Origin: Wenzhouxiangella sp. XN201
GTDB lineage: Bacteria; Pseudomonadota; Gammaproteobacteria; Xanthomonadales; Wenzhouxiangellaceae
Direction of reading: 5' to 3'
Assembly (NCBI RefSeq): GCF_011008905.1
Contig: NZ_JAAIVI010000015.1
Location: forward strand, 24,436 to 88,435
Length of the DNA: 64,000 bases
The notes below the pieces were generated by a model, which saw nothing but the letters and a program-made list of their open reading frames with translations, had not been told where the DNA came from and searched no databases. The translations under genes were made by a program, and so were the position numbers. Of this stretch, positions 16,591-25,301 are shown one piece after another. Position 1 is the first letter of the stretch. Each line of letters opens with the position of its first letter.

Positions 16591-18845
16591 TTGGGCTGGC
16601 CGATGCGTGAAAAAAGCCAAGATAGCAGAATGCCCAGCGACACGGTCAAGCCCAGCATCTCGAGCATGCCGATGCTCGACTGACCCAGGATCAGGAACAC
16701 GCCACCGGTCGACACGGCACAGATGTTGATGGCGCGGCGCGATCGTGCGCGCGCCTGGTCGTCGAGGTGAAAGGCTCGGCGGAACAGCGAATAATCCAGG
16801 CTGATACCGGCCACAAGCAGCAGCCCGATCAGGTGGACGATGGTCAGTCCCTGGTCGATCAGGCTCATGCCGGCGGCGGTGACCAGGACGGCCGCTGCCG
16901 GCGGCAGCACCACCGCCGCGGTATCGCGCAGGCTACGCAACGCCAGTGCAATCAGGCCGATGATGATCAACGCGGCGATACCCAGGTTGCGTCCCGCCTC
17001 CTTGCGATAGGCCGCCACCATGGCTTCCGATCCCGCCGCCAGATCGAGCAGTTCGATCGGTGCTTCCCGTTCGGCAAGCAACTCGGCCAGTGCCTGCGGT
17101 TGCTCCAGCCCGACCGGCACGATCAGCGAGCGCCAGCCTGTGTCAGTCCGGGTTAATTGATTTCTGATGCTTTCGGCCAGCGGCGTGTCGCGCCAGAATT
17201 CAGGCGAAATCGGGCCGGCGGCGCGGGCCGCCTCGAGGTCGTCGAAGAAGGCCTCGAAGGCGCCGGTGCGGAAGCCGGCATCGGCGGCCTCGAAGCCTTC
17301 GGCCAGACGCTCACGCGAGGGCCAGGCAGCCAGTCGTTCGCGCTGCGTGGCCGGTGCCGGTACCAGCGTGGTCACCGCCTGCCAGCGATCGACAAGGCCT
17401 TGATCGCGCGCTGCCTGCAGGTGTTCGACCGCCAGTTCGGTGCGCTCGAGCACGGCGTCGCGGGATTCGGCCCGGGCCAGCAGCAGATAGCGAATGTCGC
17501 CCCCGCCCAGCGCGGTACGCAGCTCGCGGTCGAGCTCGATCTGACCGCGATCGACCGGGCTCAGGCGGGTGAGGTCGTTCGACCACCGCTCCTCGCCCTG
17601 CCAGGCCAGCCAGGCCAGCGCGCCCAGGCCGAGCAAGACGGGGACGAAAGGCCAGTGGAGGTTGGCTGTTCGCTGCGGTGCCGGCCGCTTCGGCTTGGCC
17701 GGATTCAGGGCCGGCAGAAACTGGGTGGCCAGGGCTGCGCCGGCCAGGCCGGCTGCCGAGAATGCGCCAAGCTGGGCGAGTCCGGGGCTGGCCGACAGCC
17801 AGATCGCGCCATAGGCAATAAGGGTGCTGGCCACGCCCAGCAGCAGGGGGCTGCGAATATTGCGCACCGTGGCGAACAGGGGGCGGCGGTCGGCGTGACC
17901 GAACAGGTGGACCGGATAATCGAGCGCCACACCCAGCAGCGTGAAGCCGAAGGCCAGGGTCAGGCCGTGTACCTGACCGAAAGCCAGGCTGGTCACGGCC
18001 AGTCCGCACACCACGCCGAAGGCCAGCGGCACCGTACCGGCCAGCAGCGTGCTCAGCGAGCGCCAGGCAAAGGCCAGGACCAGCACGATCAGCGCGCTGC
18101 CCCACAAGCTGAGCCGAACCGCGTCCTCGCGTGAGGAATCGGCGCTGCCGACGGCAATGACCGGGGCGCCGGCCAGGCTCAAGCCGGCGCCTGAATCGTC
18201 GGCCACGGACTCGAATCGGCCACGCAGGACATCGAGCAGTTGCGCCTGCTCCTCGATGGCGAAGGCAGGGTGTGCGCTGACGACGACCAGCAGGGCACGC
18301 TCGCGCTCCGCGTCGAACCAGACCCCGTCGATCTTCGGCAAGCGGGCGCCGGCCGAGAGTTTTTCGGCGGCGGCTTCGAGCAGGCCGAGCGGATCGCGCC
18401 GGACCAGCTCCTCTGCGCGCGCGCCGGCCAGCGCGAGATCGGCCAGACGATCGTTCAGTGCCTCGGCAATCGCCTCGGGCCGGCTGCGTTCGGCGATCTC
18501 GTCGACCAGCACGAAACGTGCGTGCATCAGGGCTTCCAGCAGCGCCGGGTCTTCCGACCAGTCACCGTTGTCGACGCGGGTGACGCTATCGAGCTCGCGC
18601 CAGGCCGCGGCAGTTCGCCGGCTCAGCTCGGCCAGATCGGCGGGGGAGGCGCCCTCGATGGCCGCCAGAATGCTGCGGTTCGAGGCGCCGGTCTCGAGCT
18701 GGTCGATGACGACTTGTTGCTGGGCGGTCTTTGGCGCCGGCAGGAAGGCGTCGAGCCGGTGGTCGAGTTCGAGGCGTTCGACGGCCAGGTAGCCAACGCT
18801 GATCAGCAGCGCCAGAACCAGCGCCGAGCGCCACAGGTTTCTCAT
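16587..18845 (-). CDS. MMPL/RND-type exporter of the aryl polyene cluster
   Basis: A 752-residue membrane protein with the RND/MMPL two-fold layout: one helix, a large periplasmic loop (residues about 25-225), a helical bundle (about 225-380), then a second single helix, loop and bundle (about 595-745). Motifs include DYPVHLFGHADRR after helix 4 and SLDYSLFRRAFHLDD in the second half. Homologues sit in nearly all aryl polyene and xanthomonadin clusters and are thought to move the lipid-linked pigment across the inner membrane. It overlaps both neighbours by 4 nt. Confidence 0.88.
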   Translation of the reverse strand: MRNLWRSALVLALLISVGYLAVERLELDHRLDAFLPAPKTAQQQVVIDQLETGASNRSILAAIEGASPADLAELSRRTAAAWRELDSVTRVDNGDWSEDPALLEALMHARFVLVDEIAERSRPEAIAEALNDRLADLALAGARAEELVRRDPLGLLEAAAEKLSAGARLPKIDGVWFDAERERALLVVVSAHPAFAIEEQAQLLDVLRGRFESVADDSGAGLSLAGAPVIAVGSADSSREDAVRLSLWGSALIVLVLAFAWRSLSTLLAGTVPLAFGVVCGLAVTSLAFGQVHGLTLAFGFTLLGVALDYPVHLFGHADRRPLFATVRNIRSPLLLGVASTLIAYGAIWLSASPGLAQLGAFSAAGLAGAALATQFLPALNPAKPKRPAPQRTANLHWPFVPVLLGLGALAWLAWQGEERWSNDLTRLSPVDRGQIELDRELRTALGGGDIRYLLLARAESRDAVLERTELAVEHLQAARDQGLVDRWQAVTTLVPAPATQRERLAAWPSRERLAEGFEAADAGFRTGAFEAFFDDLEAARAAGPISPEFWRDTPLAESIRNQLTRTDTGWRSLIVPVGLEQPQALAELLAEREAPIELLDLAAGSEAMVAAYRKEAGRNLGIAALIIIGLIALALRSLRDTAAVVLPPAAAVLVTAAGMSLIDQGLTIVHLIGLLLVAGISLDYSLFRRAFHLDDQARARSRRAINICAVSTGGVFLILGQSSIGMLEMLGLTVSLGILLSWLFSRIGQPK

Positions 18846-19408
18846 GACGGCGGCTGGATCTCGGTGACGATCCGCTTGCCGTCGGCGAGTTCGAGCACCA
18901 TTCGCGTGATGATTGCACCCTGGCCGTCGAGCTCGAGTGCGCTGACCGACTCGGCCAGGTCCGGATTGCGGGGATCAAGCCGCAGCCGCCACGCTTCCCC
19001 GTCGCGTTCGAGTTGAGTCCGGAAGTGCTCGCGCAATGACTCGGGATTGCCGTCGAGCAGGGCCGTCAGCGCCTGGCGCAGTACCGCCAGCTCGGGCGCC
19101 CGGCCCAGGCTGAATTGGCGGTCATGCTGACCGGGCCGGCGGATCGTGAGTACGCGCTCACCCAGAATCTGGATTTCCTGCCGCGGCGCTTCGGTTTCGC
19201 GGATCAGGCGGCCACGCTCGTCCCGCCATAACCGGCCGCGGACTGTCATGGGCTCCTCGAGCAGTTCGGACTCGCGCTGCTCGGTGAAGTCCAGTCGGTT
19301 CTGGCCGGCCTCCAGCGCGATCTGTGCGACCAGCTCATCCAGCGAGCCGGGCGCCTCAGCGCTCGCGCACGTCGTCAGAAGCAGCAGTGTCAGGAAGCCA
19401 GAAATCAT
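18842..19408 (-). CDS. LolA-like outer-membrane lipoprotein carrier homologue
   Basis: A 188-residue protein with a signal peptide (MISGFLTLLLLTTCASAEA) and a beta-rich LolA-like body (LDFTEQRESELLEEPMTVRG, GRLIRETEAPRQEIQ). In aryl polyene clusters this gene is thought to shuttle the lipid-linked product through the periplasm. The preferred ATG at 19408 lies 53 nt inside the acyltransferase gene. The frame is open to 19465 but those residues are not signal-like. It overlaps the exporter as ATGA. Confidence 0.78.
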   Translation of the reverse strand: MISGFLTLLLLTTCASAEAPGSLDELVAQIALEAGQNRLDFTEQRESELLEEPMTVRGRLWRDERGRLIRETEAPRQEIQILGERVLTIRRPGQHDRQFSLGRAPELAVLRQALTALLDGNPESLREHFRTQLERDGEAWRLRLDPRNPDLAESVSALELDGQGAIITRMVLELADGKRIVTEIQPPS

Positions 19409-20294
19409 AAAAGTTGAACCAATTGTAGGGGTATTGGCGGGCGTAGTATTCCAGTCGGTCAGCATAGGCCTGGATCCATTGTTTGAGCTGGCGGCGTCGC
19501 TCGCGGCGGTTGTCGCTGCGCGCGGCGGGCCGCGGCAAGGGTTCGAATATCAGGCGATAACGGCCCCGGCCCTCGTACAGGCCGAACACCAGCGTCACCG
19601 GTACGTCGAGCATGTCGGCAATGGCTAGCGGCGCGGCGGGCAGCCTGGCCGGACGACCCAGGAACTCGACGTCCATGCTCGTCTCCGAGCCCCGGCAACG
19701 GTCGGCCAGCATGGCCACCATACCGCCCTCTTCCATCACCCCGCCGGCTTCGAGCACGATTGCCGGCCCGGGTTGGCGTGCATCGATGACAGTCTGGCGA
19801 ATCTCGGGGGAGAGCTCCTCCATCGCCTGCGTCATCAGCGAATTCTGATCGCGGTCCATGACCACCTTGAGGGTGCGGTATTGCGACGGCGCGCGACGGT
19901 TGAACACGCGGATGGCTTCGAAGCTGCCCAGGTGTGACCCCAGCAGCATGCAGCCCTTGCCCTGATCGAGTGCCCGGTGCAGGACCTCGACGCCTTCGGC
20001 GCGCACGTCCAGTTCGTCCTCGCGTCCGGCCAGCAGCAGGACGCGGTCAACGATGGTGATGGCAAAGGTGTAGATGTGGACCAAAACGCCCAACCAACCC
20101 TGCCGCGGCGCGTCGACCTGCCGAAGCCACTCGCGCGAGGCGCGCCGTTCGGGTCCCCGGACTAGGAAGAAGTACAGCGTGGTCGGAAACATCCCGCATC
20201 GGGCGAAGCCGCGCCCGACATTCAGGATAATCCAGCGGATCAGGGCCAGCCAGAAGCGGCTGCCGCCCTCGGGCCGCTCACGCCAGTGCGTCAC
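19356..20294 (-). CDS. LpxL/HtrB-like lysophospholipid acyltransferase of the pigment cluster
   Basis: About 312 residues. It has a hydrophobic segment near the N-terminus and acyltransferase motifs: GCMLLGSHLGSFEAIR (the LxxHxGxxE/D variant of the HX4D motif) and a C-terminal region YPYNWFNFYDFW. It likely attaches a fatty acyl or aryl-polyenyl group to the lipid head group. The start is uncertain: GTG 20294, which overlaps the dehydratase by 17 nt, is preferred. The frame is open to 20369 in another gene's shadow. Confidence 0.8.
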   Translation of the reverse strand: MTHWRERPEGGSRFWLALIRWIILNVGRGFARCGMFPTTLYFFLVRGPERRASREWLRQVDAPRQGWLGVLVHIYTFAITIVDRVLLLAGREDELDVRAEGVEVLHRALDQGKGCMLLGSHLGSFEAIRVFNRRAPSQYRTLKVVMDRDQNSLMTQAMEELSPEIRQTVIDARQPGPAIVLEAGGVMEEGGMVAMLADRCRGSETSMDVEFLGRPARLPAAPLAIADMLDVPVTLVFGLYEGRGRYRLIFEPLPRPAARSDNRRERRRQLKQWIQAYADRLEYYARQYPYNWFNFYDFWLPDTAASDDVRER

Positions 20295-20583
20295 GCCGGC
20301 ACTGTCCCCGGGCGATGGGCTGCCCATCTTCGGTCTCGATACGAAACGCAAAGCCATCGGCGCCGCCATCGATCTTCAGGCGTACGGGTTGTTCCGGCCG
20401 TACCGGTCGTTGGAACTTGATCCGCTGCCAGCGCGTCGGCCCGTTGCGAAATCCGGCCAGGGCACCGGCCTGGCGCTGAACGAGTTCGAGCAGGACCACG
20501 CCGGGCACGACCGGATCGCCGGGAAAGTGCCCGGGCAGTGCCGGATGATCGGCGGGAATGCGGCAGACGATATCGATATCCAT
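20278..20583 (-). CDS. FabA/FabZ-like hydroxyacyl dehydratase, ApeI-like
   Basis: A 101-residue single hotdog domain starting MDIDIVCRIPADHPALPGHF. The segment HPALPGHFPGDPVVPGVVLLE is the FabA/FabZ active-site helix with the catalytic His in PGHFPG. The longer open frame to 20835 is the shadow of the ligase gene. The start is 13 bp after the ligase stop. Together with the gene at 16159 it gives the cluster two dehydratases, as in known aryl polyene clusters. Confidence 0.85.
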   Translation of the reverse strand: MDIDIVCRIPADHPALPGHFPGDPVVPGVVLLELVQRQAGALAGFRNGPTRWQRIKFQRPVRPEQPVRLKIDGGADGFAFRIETEDGQPIARGQCRRDALA

Positions 20584-20596
20584 GGGCTGTAGCAGT

Positions 20597-21928
20597 CTAT
20601 CCCGCCTGCCGGCAGGTCTGGTCGAAGAAATGCAGCAGGGACTGCCGCGGCAGCTTGCCGGTTTCGGCACGCGGCAAACGATCGACGATGCGCAGCGGCC
20701 GCGGCATGAAGGCGGCATCGATGCGGTGGCTGAGGGCGCGGCGGATGTCGGCCGCTTCCAGCCCCGGAGAAACCACCAGCGCAGCCAGGCGACCGGCCGG
20801 CCCCGACTCGGTCTCAGGCGGCTGGAAAATGACACCGTCGACCACGCCCGGAATGTCGAGCAGGATGCTGGTCAATTCCGCCAGCGAGGCCCGCTTGCCG
20901 GCGATATTGACCAGGTCGCTGCGCCGGCCCAGCAGGCGGAATCGCCTGCTCGAGCGCAGCTCGAGATGGTCCATCAGTGCCACTGGTTCCGGCAGATGCG
21001 GGGCCCGGGCGATGATCTCCTTGCCCTGCCGGTCGAGGTGAAAGGAATCGAAAAGCTGCCAGTCGTAGACCCGGGCGGTGCGCCTGCGTGCCAGGCAGCC
21101 GGTTTCCGAGCAGCCGTAAATCTCGACGACGCGGGCACCGGTTGCCCGCTCGATGCGCCGCGCCAGGTCCCGGCTCAGCGGCGCGGTCGCCGAGTAGACC
21201 CGCTCGATCACGGGCAGATTTGCACCCGATTCGACCAGCGCGCGCAGGTGGACCGGGGTCGAGACCAGTACGCGTGGATGATCGATCCGTTCCAGTTCGC
21301 GGCAGATATCGGCAACGAAGAACGGGTGCGACGAGGCCACGCTTACCGGTCCGAACCACGGCATCAATACCGAGGTCTCCAGGCCCCACATGTGCTGCGG
21401 GGGGACCGTCGCGACCACGCGTGATCGAGCCGGTGGATCGAGCTGGGAAACATTGATCTGCGAACTGTCGTGCAGGGTGCGCCACGGCTTGTCGATGCGA
21501 GAGGACCGGCCGGTGCTGCCCGAGGTAAATACCACCGCCGCCAGCTGCTCGGCGTTGATTTCAGGTATGTGATCGAGAGGGGTTTGCGTCGACAGTGACG
21601 GTGCCGGATCGAGCACGGCGCCGGTGAAGCCGGCGAGTGGCACCTCGGACACGACCAGCGCGTCGGGAAAGGTCTCAAGCAGGCCGTCGACGGTGGCCCT
21701 GAGGCGATTGGCGGGCAGCAGGTTGCAGCCGCCGGCCATGATCGCCGCGGCAAAGGTGGTGGCAAAGGCCTGGCGGTTCTCGCACAGGTTGATCACCTTC
21801 GATCCCTGCGGCAATTGCTCGGCCAGGGCGCGGGCGCATCCGAGAAAGCGCGCGGCGCTGACTGGCTCGCCACAATCGAATGCGACGATCTCGTCGAGTG
21901 CTCGCGTGATCAGGGGCAGCGTCGTCAT
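20597..21928 (-). CDS. AMP-forming acyl ligase (starter-unit activation)
   Basis: A 443-residue member of the adenylate-forming family, shorter than full acyl-CoA synthetases. The P-loop is VVFTSGSTGRSSRIDKPW. The A5 motif is EIYGCSETG, and later come FRLLGRRSDLVNIAGKRAS and a C-terminal PRAETGKLPR lysine. In aryl polyene assembly, such enzymes load the aryl starter (here probably hydroxybenzoate from the chorismatase) onto the ACP. The ATG at 21928 overlaps the upstream gene's stop as ATGA, ruling out the longer frame to 22174. Confidence 0.88.
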   Translation of the reverse strand: MTTLPLITRALDEIVAFDCGEPVSAARFLGCARALAEQLPQGSKVINLCENRQAFATTFAAAIMAGGCNLLPANRLRATVDGLLETFPDALVVSEVPLAGFTGAVLDPAPSLSTQTPLDHIPEINAEQLAAVVFTSGSTGRSSRIDKPWRTLHDSSQINVSQLDPPARSRVVATVPPQHMWGLETSVLMPWFGPVSVASSHPFFVADICRELERIDHPRVLVSTPVHLRALVESGANLPVIERVYSATAPLSRDLARRIERATGARVVEIYGCSETGCLARRRTARVYDWQLFDSFHLDRQGKEIIARAPHLPEPVALMDHLELRSSRRFRLLGRRSDLVNIAGKRASLAELTSILLDIPGVVDGVIFQPPETESGPAGRLAALVVSPGLEAADIRRALSHRIDAAFMPRPLRIVDRLPRAETGKLPRQSLLHFFDQTCRQAG

Positions 21929-22563
21929 CGGGCAACGTGTCGGGGCTGGATTCGGACCACGTCGATCAGGAAGCGGAACAGCCCGGGGTGGGTTTCGTCC
22001 GGAAACCGGCGCCGGCGCAGCAGCAGTTCCGACCACAAGGTGGCGAGCATGATCGCCGGGGCGGCAATCACGACCCAGGCCAGCCAGGCCGCGGACAGGT
22101 CGTACCAGGCCAGGTAGAGGGCGATTGCACCGATCGTGGCCAGCACTACCGCCCAGGCCAGGGTCCAGTGCCACAGCCAGCCGGTTGCGCCGCTTGGCGC
22201 GACCGTACCGTTACGGGCATGCACCAGCACGGCGAAGCGTTCGATCACCGGCGTCTGACCCGGACGCAGCGTGGTGGCGAACCAGACGGCCAGGCCGACA
22301 AAGATCAGCCCCGGCGGCCAAAGGGCCAGGCCCGGCAGGAACAACGCCACCGCGGCCAGTGCGAGGGCGATGGTCATCACCAGCGCGCGGGCCGGCCAGC
22401 TCGGGAACAGTCCCAGCAAGAGCAGGGCCAGTAGCGGCAGGCAGGCCGATCGCAGCGCTGGCTGTTGAAAATGCAGCGACAGGTAGATCAGCACCGGGTA
22501 CAGCGCCAGGGCGACGAGCCGCCAGGGCGGGATGTTCGGCTGCCTTGCCGGCTGTGCAGTCAT
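21925..22563 (-). CDS. Aryl polyene cluster integral membrane protein (COG4648-like)
   Basis: A 212-residue protein with about six hydrophobic segments, for example LVALALYPVLIYLSL, LPLLALLLLGLF, GLIFVGLAVWFATTL, and a C-terminal basic region. Homologues of unknown biochemical role are found between the ACP and ligase genes in aryl polyene clusters. Its 4-nt overlaps with both neighbours (ATGA at each end) place it within the operon. The frame is open far upstream to 23082, but that part is antisense to other genes. Confidence 0.75.
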   Translation of the reverse strand: MTAQPARQPNIPPWRLVALALYPVLIYLSLHFQQPALRSACLPLLALLLLGLFPSWPARALVMTIALALAAVALFLPGLALWPPGLIFVGLAVWFATTLRPGQTPVIERFAVLVHARNGTVAPSGATGWLWHWTLAWAVVLATIGAIALYLAWYDLSAAWLAWVVIAAPAIMLATLWSELLLRRRRFPDETHPGLFRFLIDVVRIQPRHVAR

Positions 22564-22832
22564 TCCCCACGCAGCGACTGGACATGCGCGCTGAGGGCGC
22601 GCAGATTGGCGAAGGCGTCGCGATTGCGCTCGTCGTCGGCCTTGAGCTGGACGCCGTAGTGTCTGGATATGGCCACGGCCAGCTCCAGGGCGTCGATCGA
22701 GTCGAGACCGTATTCGCCACCAAACAGGCGTTTCTCGGGCTCGATCTCCTCGGCGTTGAGATCTTCCAGGTTCAAGGAGGTGACGATCAGCTCGGCCAGT
22801 TCGCGTTCCTGCGGCGACTGCTGTGTGCTCAT
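22560..22832 (-). CDS. Acyl carrier protein of the pigment cluster
   Basis: A 90-residue acidic carrier protein. The 4'-phosphopantetheine attachment serine is S45 in EYGLDSIDALELAVAIS. It precedes the membrane protein and ligase and probably carries the growing aryl polyene chain. The ribosome site is very strong (GGGAGGAG, 7-8 nt upstream). It is the only complete ACP seen in this cluster, whereas typical aryl polyene clusters have two. Confidence 0.92.
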   Translation of the reverse strand: MSTQQSPQERELAELIVTSLNLEDLNAEEIEPEKRLFGGEYGLDSIDALELAVAISRHYGVQLKADDERNRDAFANLRALSAHVQSLRGE

Positions 22833-22949
22833 TTCTGCTCCTCCCGGATGCGGTCCGCGATTGCGGCGAGTCCGTCCGGGTCAGTGGGTTTCTCGTTCGA
22901 ATATTGCGACGCGCCGCGTTTCGTCGACAGCGGCGCTCGGGTGCCATGA
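22829..22949 (-). pseudogene. Possible 3' remnant of a gene upstream of the ACP
   Basis: In the gap upstream of the ACP an open frame ends with TGA overlapping the ACP ATG (ATGA), the same coupling used throughout this operon. Its last ~40 codons read like a protein C-terminus (TDPDGLAAIADRIREEQK). There is no in-frame ATG or GTG in the gap. It may be the remnant of a lost second ACP or other cistron, or a chance frame created by the strong ribosome site. Confidence 0.2.
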
Positions 22950-22957
22950 CTAACGAC

Positions 22958-22965
22958 ATTATAAT
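22958..22965. promoter_or_regulatory. Symmetric -10-like box between divergent pigment blocks
   Basis: ATTATAAT is its own reverse complement and contains TATAAT on both strands. It stands out in a GC-rich gap between the ACP gene (minus) and the halogenase-like gene (plus). Neither direction has a good -35 at 17 bp, so activator dependence is possible. The box lies upstream of the preferred plus-strand start at 23030. Confidence 0.4.
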
Positions 22966-23029
22966 ACCGAAGATGCCACATCCGTCCGCCGCCGCACCAT
23001 CTCCCGGACCTGCCGGAATCCGTCGAAGC

Positions 23030-24334
23030 ATGCCTTCGCGGGCGGATGTCGTCGTGGTCGGCGGCGGCCCGGCCGGGGCCACGATGGCGGCCCTGCTGGC
23101 GCGCGACGGCCACGACGTGGTTTTGCTCGAGAAGGACCGTCATCCGCGCTTCCACATCGGCGAGTCCCTGTTGCCGCACAACATGAAGATCATCCGGCGG
23201 CTGGGTCTGGACGAGCGGCTGGCCACGATCGGGGTCTACAAGCCCGGGGCGGATTTCACCGCCGACTCGGTGCCGGAACAGCGCCATGAAATTCGATTCG
23301 ACGAGGCCCTGGATGTGCCGGAAGGCTGCGGCCATGCCTGGCAGGTGCGGCGCTCCGAGTTCGATCGCATGCTGTTCGAGCATGCCGGAGATTGCGGCGC
23401 GCAGACCTTTGTCGAGACGCACGTGAAGGCGATCGATTTCGACGGCAAGGCGCCGCTCCTGACCGTCCAGCAGGGCGACTCGACGCACCGCCTGGCGGCC
23501 AAGTTCGTGGTCGATGCCAGCGGTCGCGACGCCCTGCTGGCGCGTCGGTTCAGCCTGCAGGAACGCAACCGTGAGCACGCCACCGCCGCCCTGTATGGAC
23601 ACTTCCGCAACGTACCGCGGCGTGCCGGAGCCGCGTCCGGAAACATCAGCATCTACTGGTTCCGCCACGGCTGGATCTGGATGATTCCCCTCTCCGGCGA
23701 GATCATGAGCGTCGGCGCGGTCTGCAATCCCGACTACCTGCGCGGCCGCGACCGCGATGTGGAAGATTTCTTTTTCGATACGCTCGCGCTCAATCCGCAC
23801 GCGGCCGAGCGTATGCAATCCGCCGAGCGGGTCTCGCCGATTACCGCAACCGGCAACTACTCCTATTTCACGCGCGAATTGATGGGGCCGAACTGGTTGC
23901 TGATCGGTGATGCCGGGATGTTCGTCGACCCGGTGTTTTCCTCCGGCGTGTTCTTCGCCATGTACAGCGCCGAGCAGGGTGCCGAGATCGTGCGTGCCGA
24001 ACTGGCTGGCGAGCGCCGGGCCGCCCGGCGTGCCCGACGGAACTATCGCCGGCGGGTGCATTGCGGCGTCCGTGAACTGTGCTGGTTCATCTATCGCTTT
24101 CCCGCACCGGCCATGCGCCACCTGTTCCTGAATCCGAGCAACGTCTTCCAGCTTCGTCAGGCCGTGATTTCAGTGCTGGCCGGTGACCTGCACGACAATC
24201 CCCGGGTGCGCCGCCGACTGCGGCTTTTTCGGTTCATCTATATGTTGCTGAGCCTGCGTTACCTGCGCGAGGCCCTGCGCGCCCGCCGGCAACGCCTGCG
24301 CAATGCCGATCTGGAGTTCGATCGTGCAACATAG
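23030..24334 (+). CDS. Flavin-dependent halogenase-like monooxygenase
   Basis: A 434-residue FAD enzyme with GGGPAG (residues 11-16), GESLLPHN (44-51) and the halogenase signature WIWMIP (215-220, the WxWxIP motif). K71 in VYKPGADF matches the FxxKxGxxF lysine that binds HOX in phenol halogenases, so halogenation of a phenolic ring or polyene is likely. Xanthomonadins are brominated aryl polyenes, so this fits. GIGDAGMF-like FAD site (LLIGDAGMFVDPVFSSG) follows. The C-terminus is very basic. ATG 23030 is chosen; earlier in-frame ATGs at 22947 and 22973 lie at or near the -10-like box. Confidence 0.82.
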   Translation: MPSRADVVVVGGGPAGATMAALLARDGHDVVLLEKDRHPRFHIGESLLPHNMKIIRRLGLDERLATIGVYKPGADFTADSVPEQRHEIRFDEALDVPEGCGHAWQVRRSEFDRMLFEHAGDCGAQTFVETHVKAIDFDGKAPLLTVQQGDSTHRLAAKFVVDASGRDALLARRFSLQERNREHATAALYGHFRNVPRRAGAASGNISIYWFRHGWIWMIPLSGEIMSVGAVCNPDYLRGRDRDVEDFFFDTLALNPHAAERMQSAERVSPITATGNYSYFTRELMGPNWLLIGDAGMFVDPVFSSGVFFAMYSAEQGAEIVRAELAGERRAARRARRNYRRRVHCGVRELCWFIYRFPAPAMRHLFLNPSNVFQLRQAVISVLAGDLHDNPRVRRRLRLFRFIYMLLSLRYLREALRARRQRLRNADLEFDRAT

Positions 24335-24338
24335 GGCG

Positions 24339-25301
24339 ATGTCCGAGCAGATTCCGACCGGTGTTCGAATGGTTCAGGCCGGCAACACAGCCGACGGCAA
24401 CCGACTGCTGCGCTTTGACCTGACCGGGCGCGACACCGATGCGGCCGGCTGCGGCCTGCCCTGGCTCGGCGGCGAGCTGGAATTCGAGACCTGGCTGGGC
24501 GAGGAGAGCGTCACCTGCGGCGAAACCGACGGCGTCGTGTGGCGGCGAGCGGGCAACCTGCTCTTTCTCGCCGTTGAGCAGCACGACGATCCGGCCTCGG
24601 ATCCGGCCGAGGCGGTCCAGGCGGCCTACGCACGTCTGCTCGAAGTGGCCCGCGCGAGCGGCTGTGCCTGCCTGCTCAGGGCCTGGAACTACCTGCCGGC
24701 GATCAATGCCGGCGACGGCGATGCCGAGCGCTATCGGCGTTTCTGCCTGGGTCGTGCAGCGGCGCTCGAGGCGGCCGGTTACGGCGAGCGCGAGCTGTGC
24801 GCCGGCACCGCCATCGGTAGTGAGGAGCCGCGGCTTCGCATCTACCTGCTGTCCGGATCGTCACCGGGCATCAACATCGAGAATCCGCGTCAGGTCAGCG
24901 CCTATCGCTATCCACGCCGCTACGGACCACGCAGCCCGTCCTTCGCCCGCGCCACGGCCATTGCCGGCGCGAACGACTCGCGCCTGCTGATGATTTCCGG
25001 CACCGCCAGTGTGGTCGGCCACCGAACTGTTCATGTGGGTGATGTGGAGGCCCAGGCCATGGAAATCGTGCGTAACCTCGACAGCCTGCTGGTCGAGGCC
25101 GCCACCACCCTGGGACGACCGGGGCTGCGCGAATTCGATGAAGAGAGCCTGATGCGCGTCTACGTTCGCCGCGAAGCGGACTGGCCCGCCATCGAAGCGC
25201 GCCTGCAAAGCTGCTGGCCGCAAGTGCGCCTGGCGGGGCTGCGCGGCGACATCTGCCGCTCGGATCTGCTGGTCGAGATCGAGGCGGTTACGCGCGGCTG
25301 A
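24339..25301 (+). CDS. xanB2: XanB2-type chorismatase (hydroxybenzoate-forming)
   Basis: A 320-residue protein of the FkbO/Hyg5/XanB2 chorismatase family, with a RidA-like fold. Family stretches include LLRAWNYLPAIN, DAERYRRFCLGRAAAL, IENPRQVSAYRYPRRYGPRS and LLMISGTASVVGHRTVHV. XanB2 of Xanthomonas splits chorismate to 3- and 4-hydroxybenzoate, the aryl starter for xanthomonadin and a ubiquinone precursor. Preferred ATG 24339 is 4 bp after the halogenase-like gene, so the two are probably co-transcribed. Its 3' end overlaps the convergent second halogenase-like gene by 14 bp. Confidence 0.9.
   Translation: MSEQIPTGVRMVQAGNTADGNRLLRFDLTGRDTDAAGCGLPWLGGELEFETWLGEESVTCGETDGVVWRRAGNLLFLAVEQHDDPASDPAEAVQAAYARLLEVARASGCACLLRAWNYLPAINAGDGDAERYRRFCLGRAAALEAAGYGERELCAGTAIGSEEPRLRIYLLSGSSPGINIENPRQVSAYRYPRRYGPRSPSFARATAIAGANDSRLLMISGTASVVGHRTVHVGDVEAQAMEIVRNLDSLLVEAATTLGRPGLREFDEESLMRVYVRREADWPAIEARLQSCWPQVRLAGLRGDICRSDLLVEIEAVTRG

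Noticed and set aside
17157..18134. 325-residue plus-strand frame in the MMPL exporter
   Set aside because: Antisense to conserved RND-type membrane helices. Composition (Gln/Arg-rich) is typical of a mirror frame.
20597..22174. Longer N-terminal extension of the AMP-ligase to 22174
   Set aside because: The extra residues read over the membrane-protein gene in another frame. The ATGA overlap at 21928 and family N-terminus fit the shorter form.
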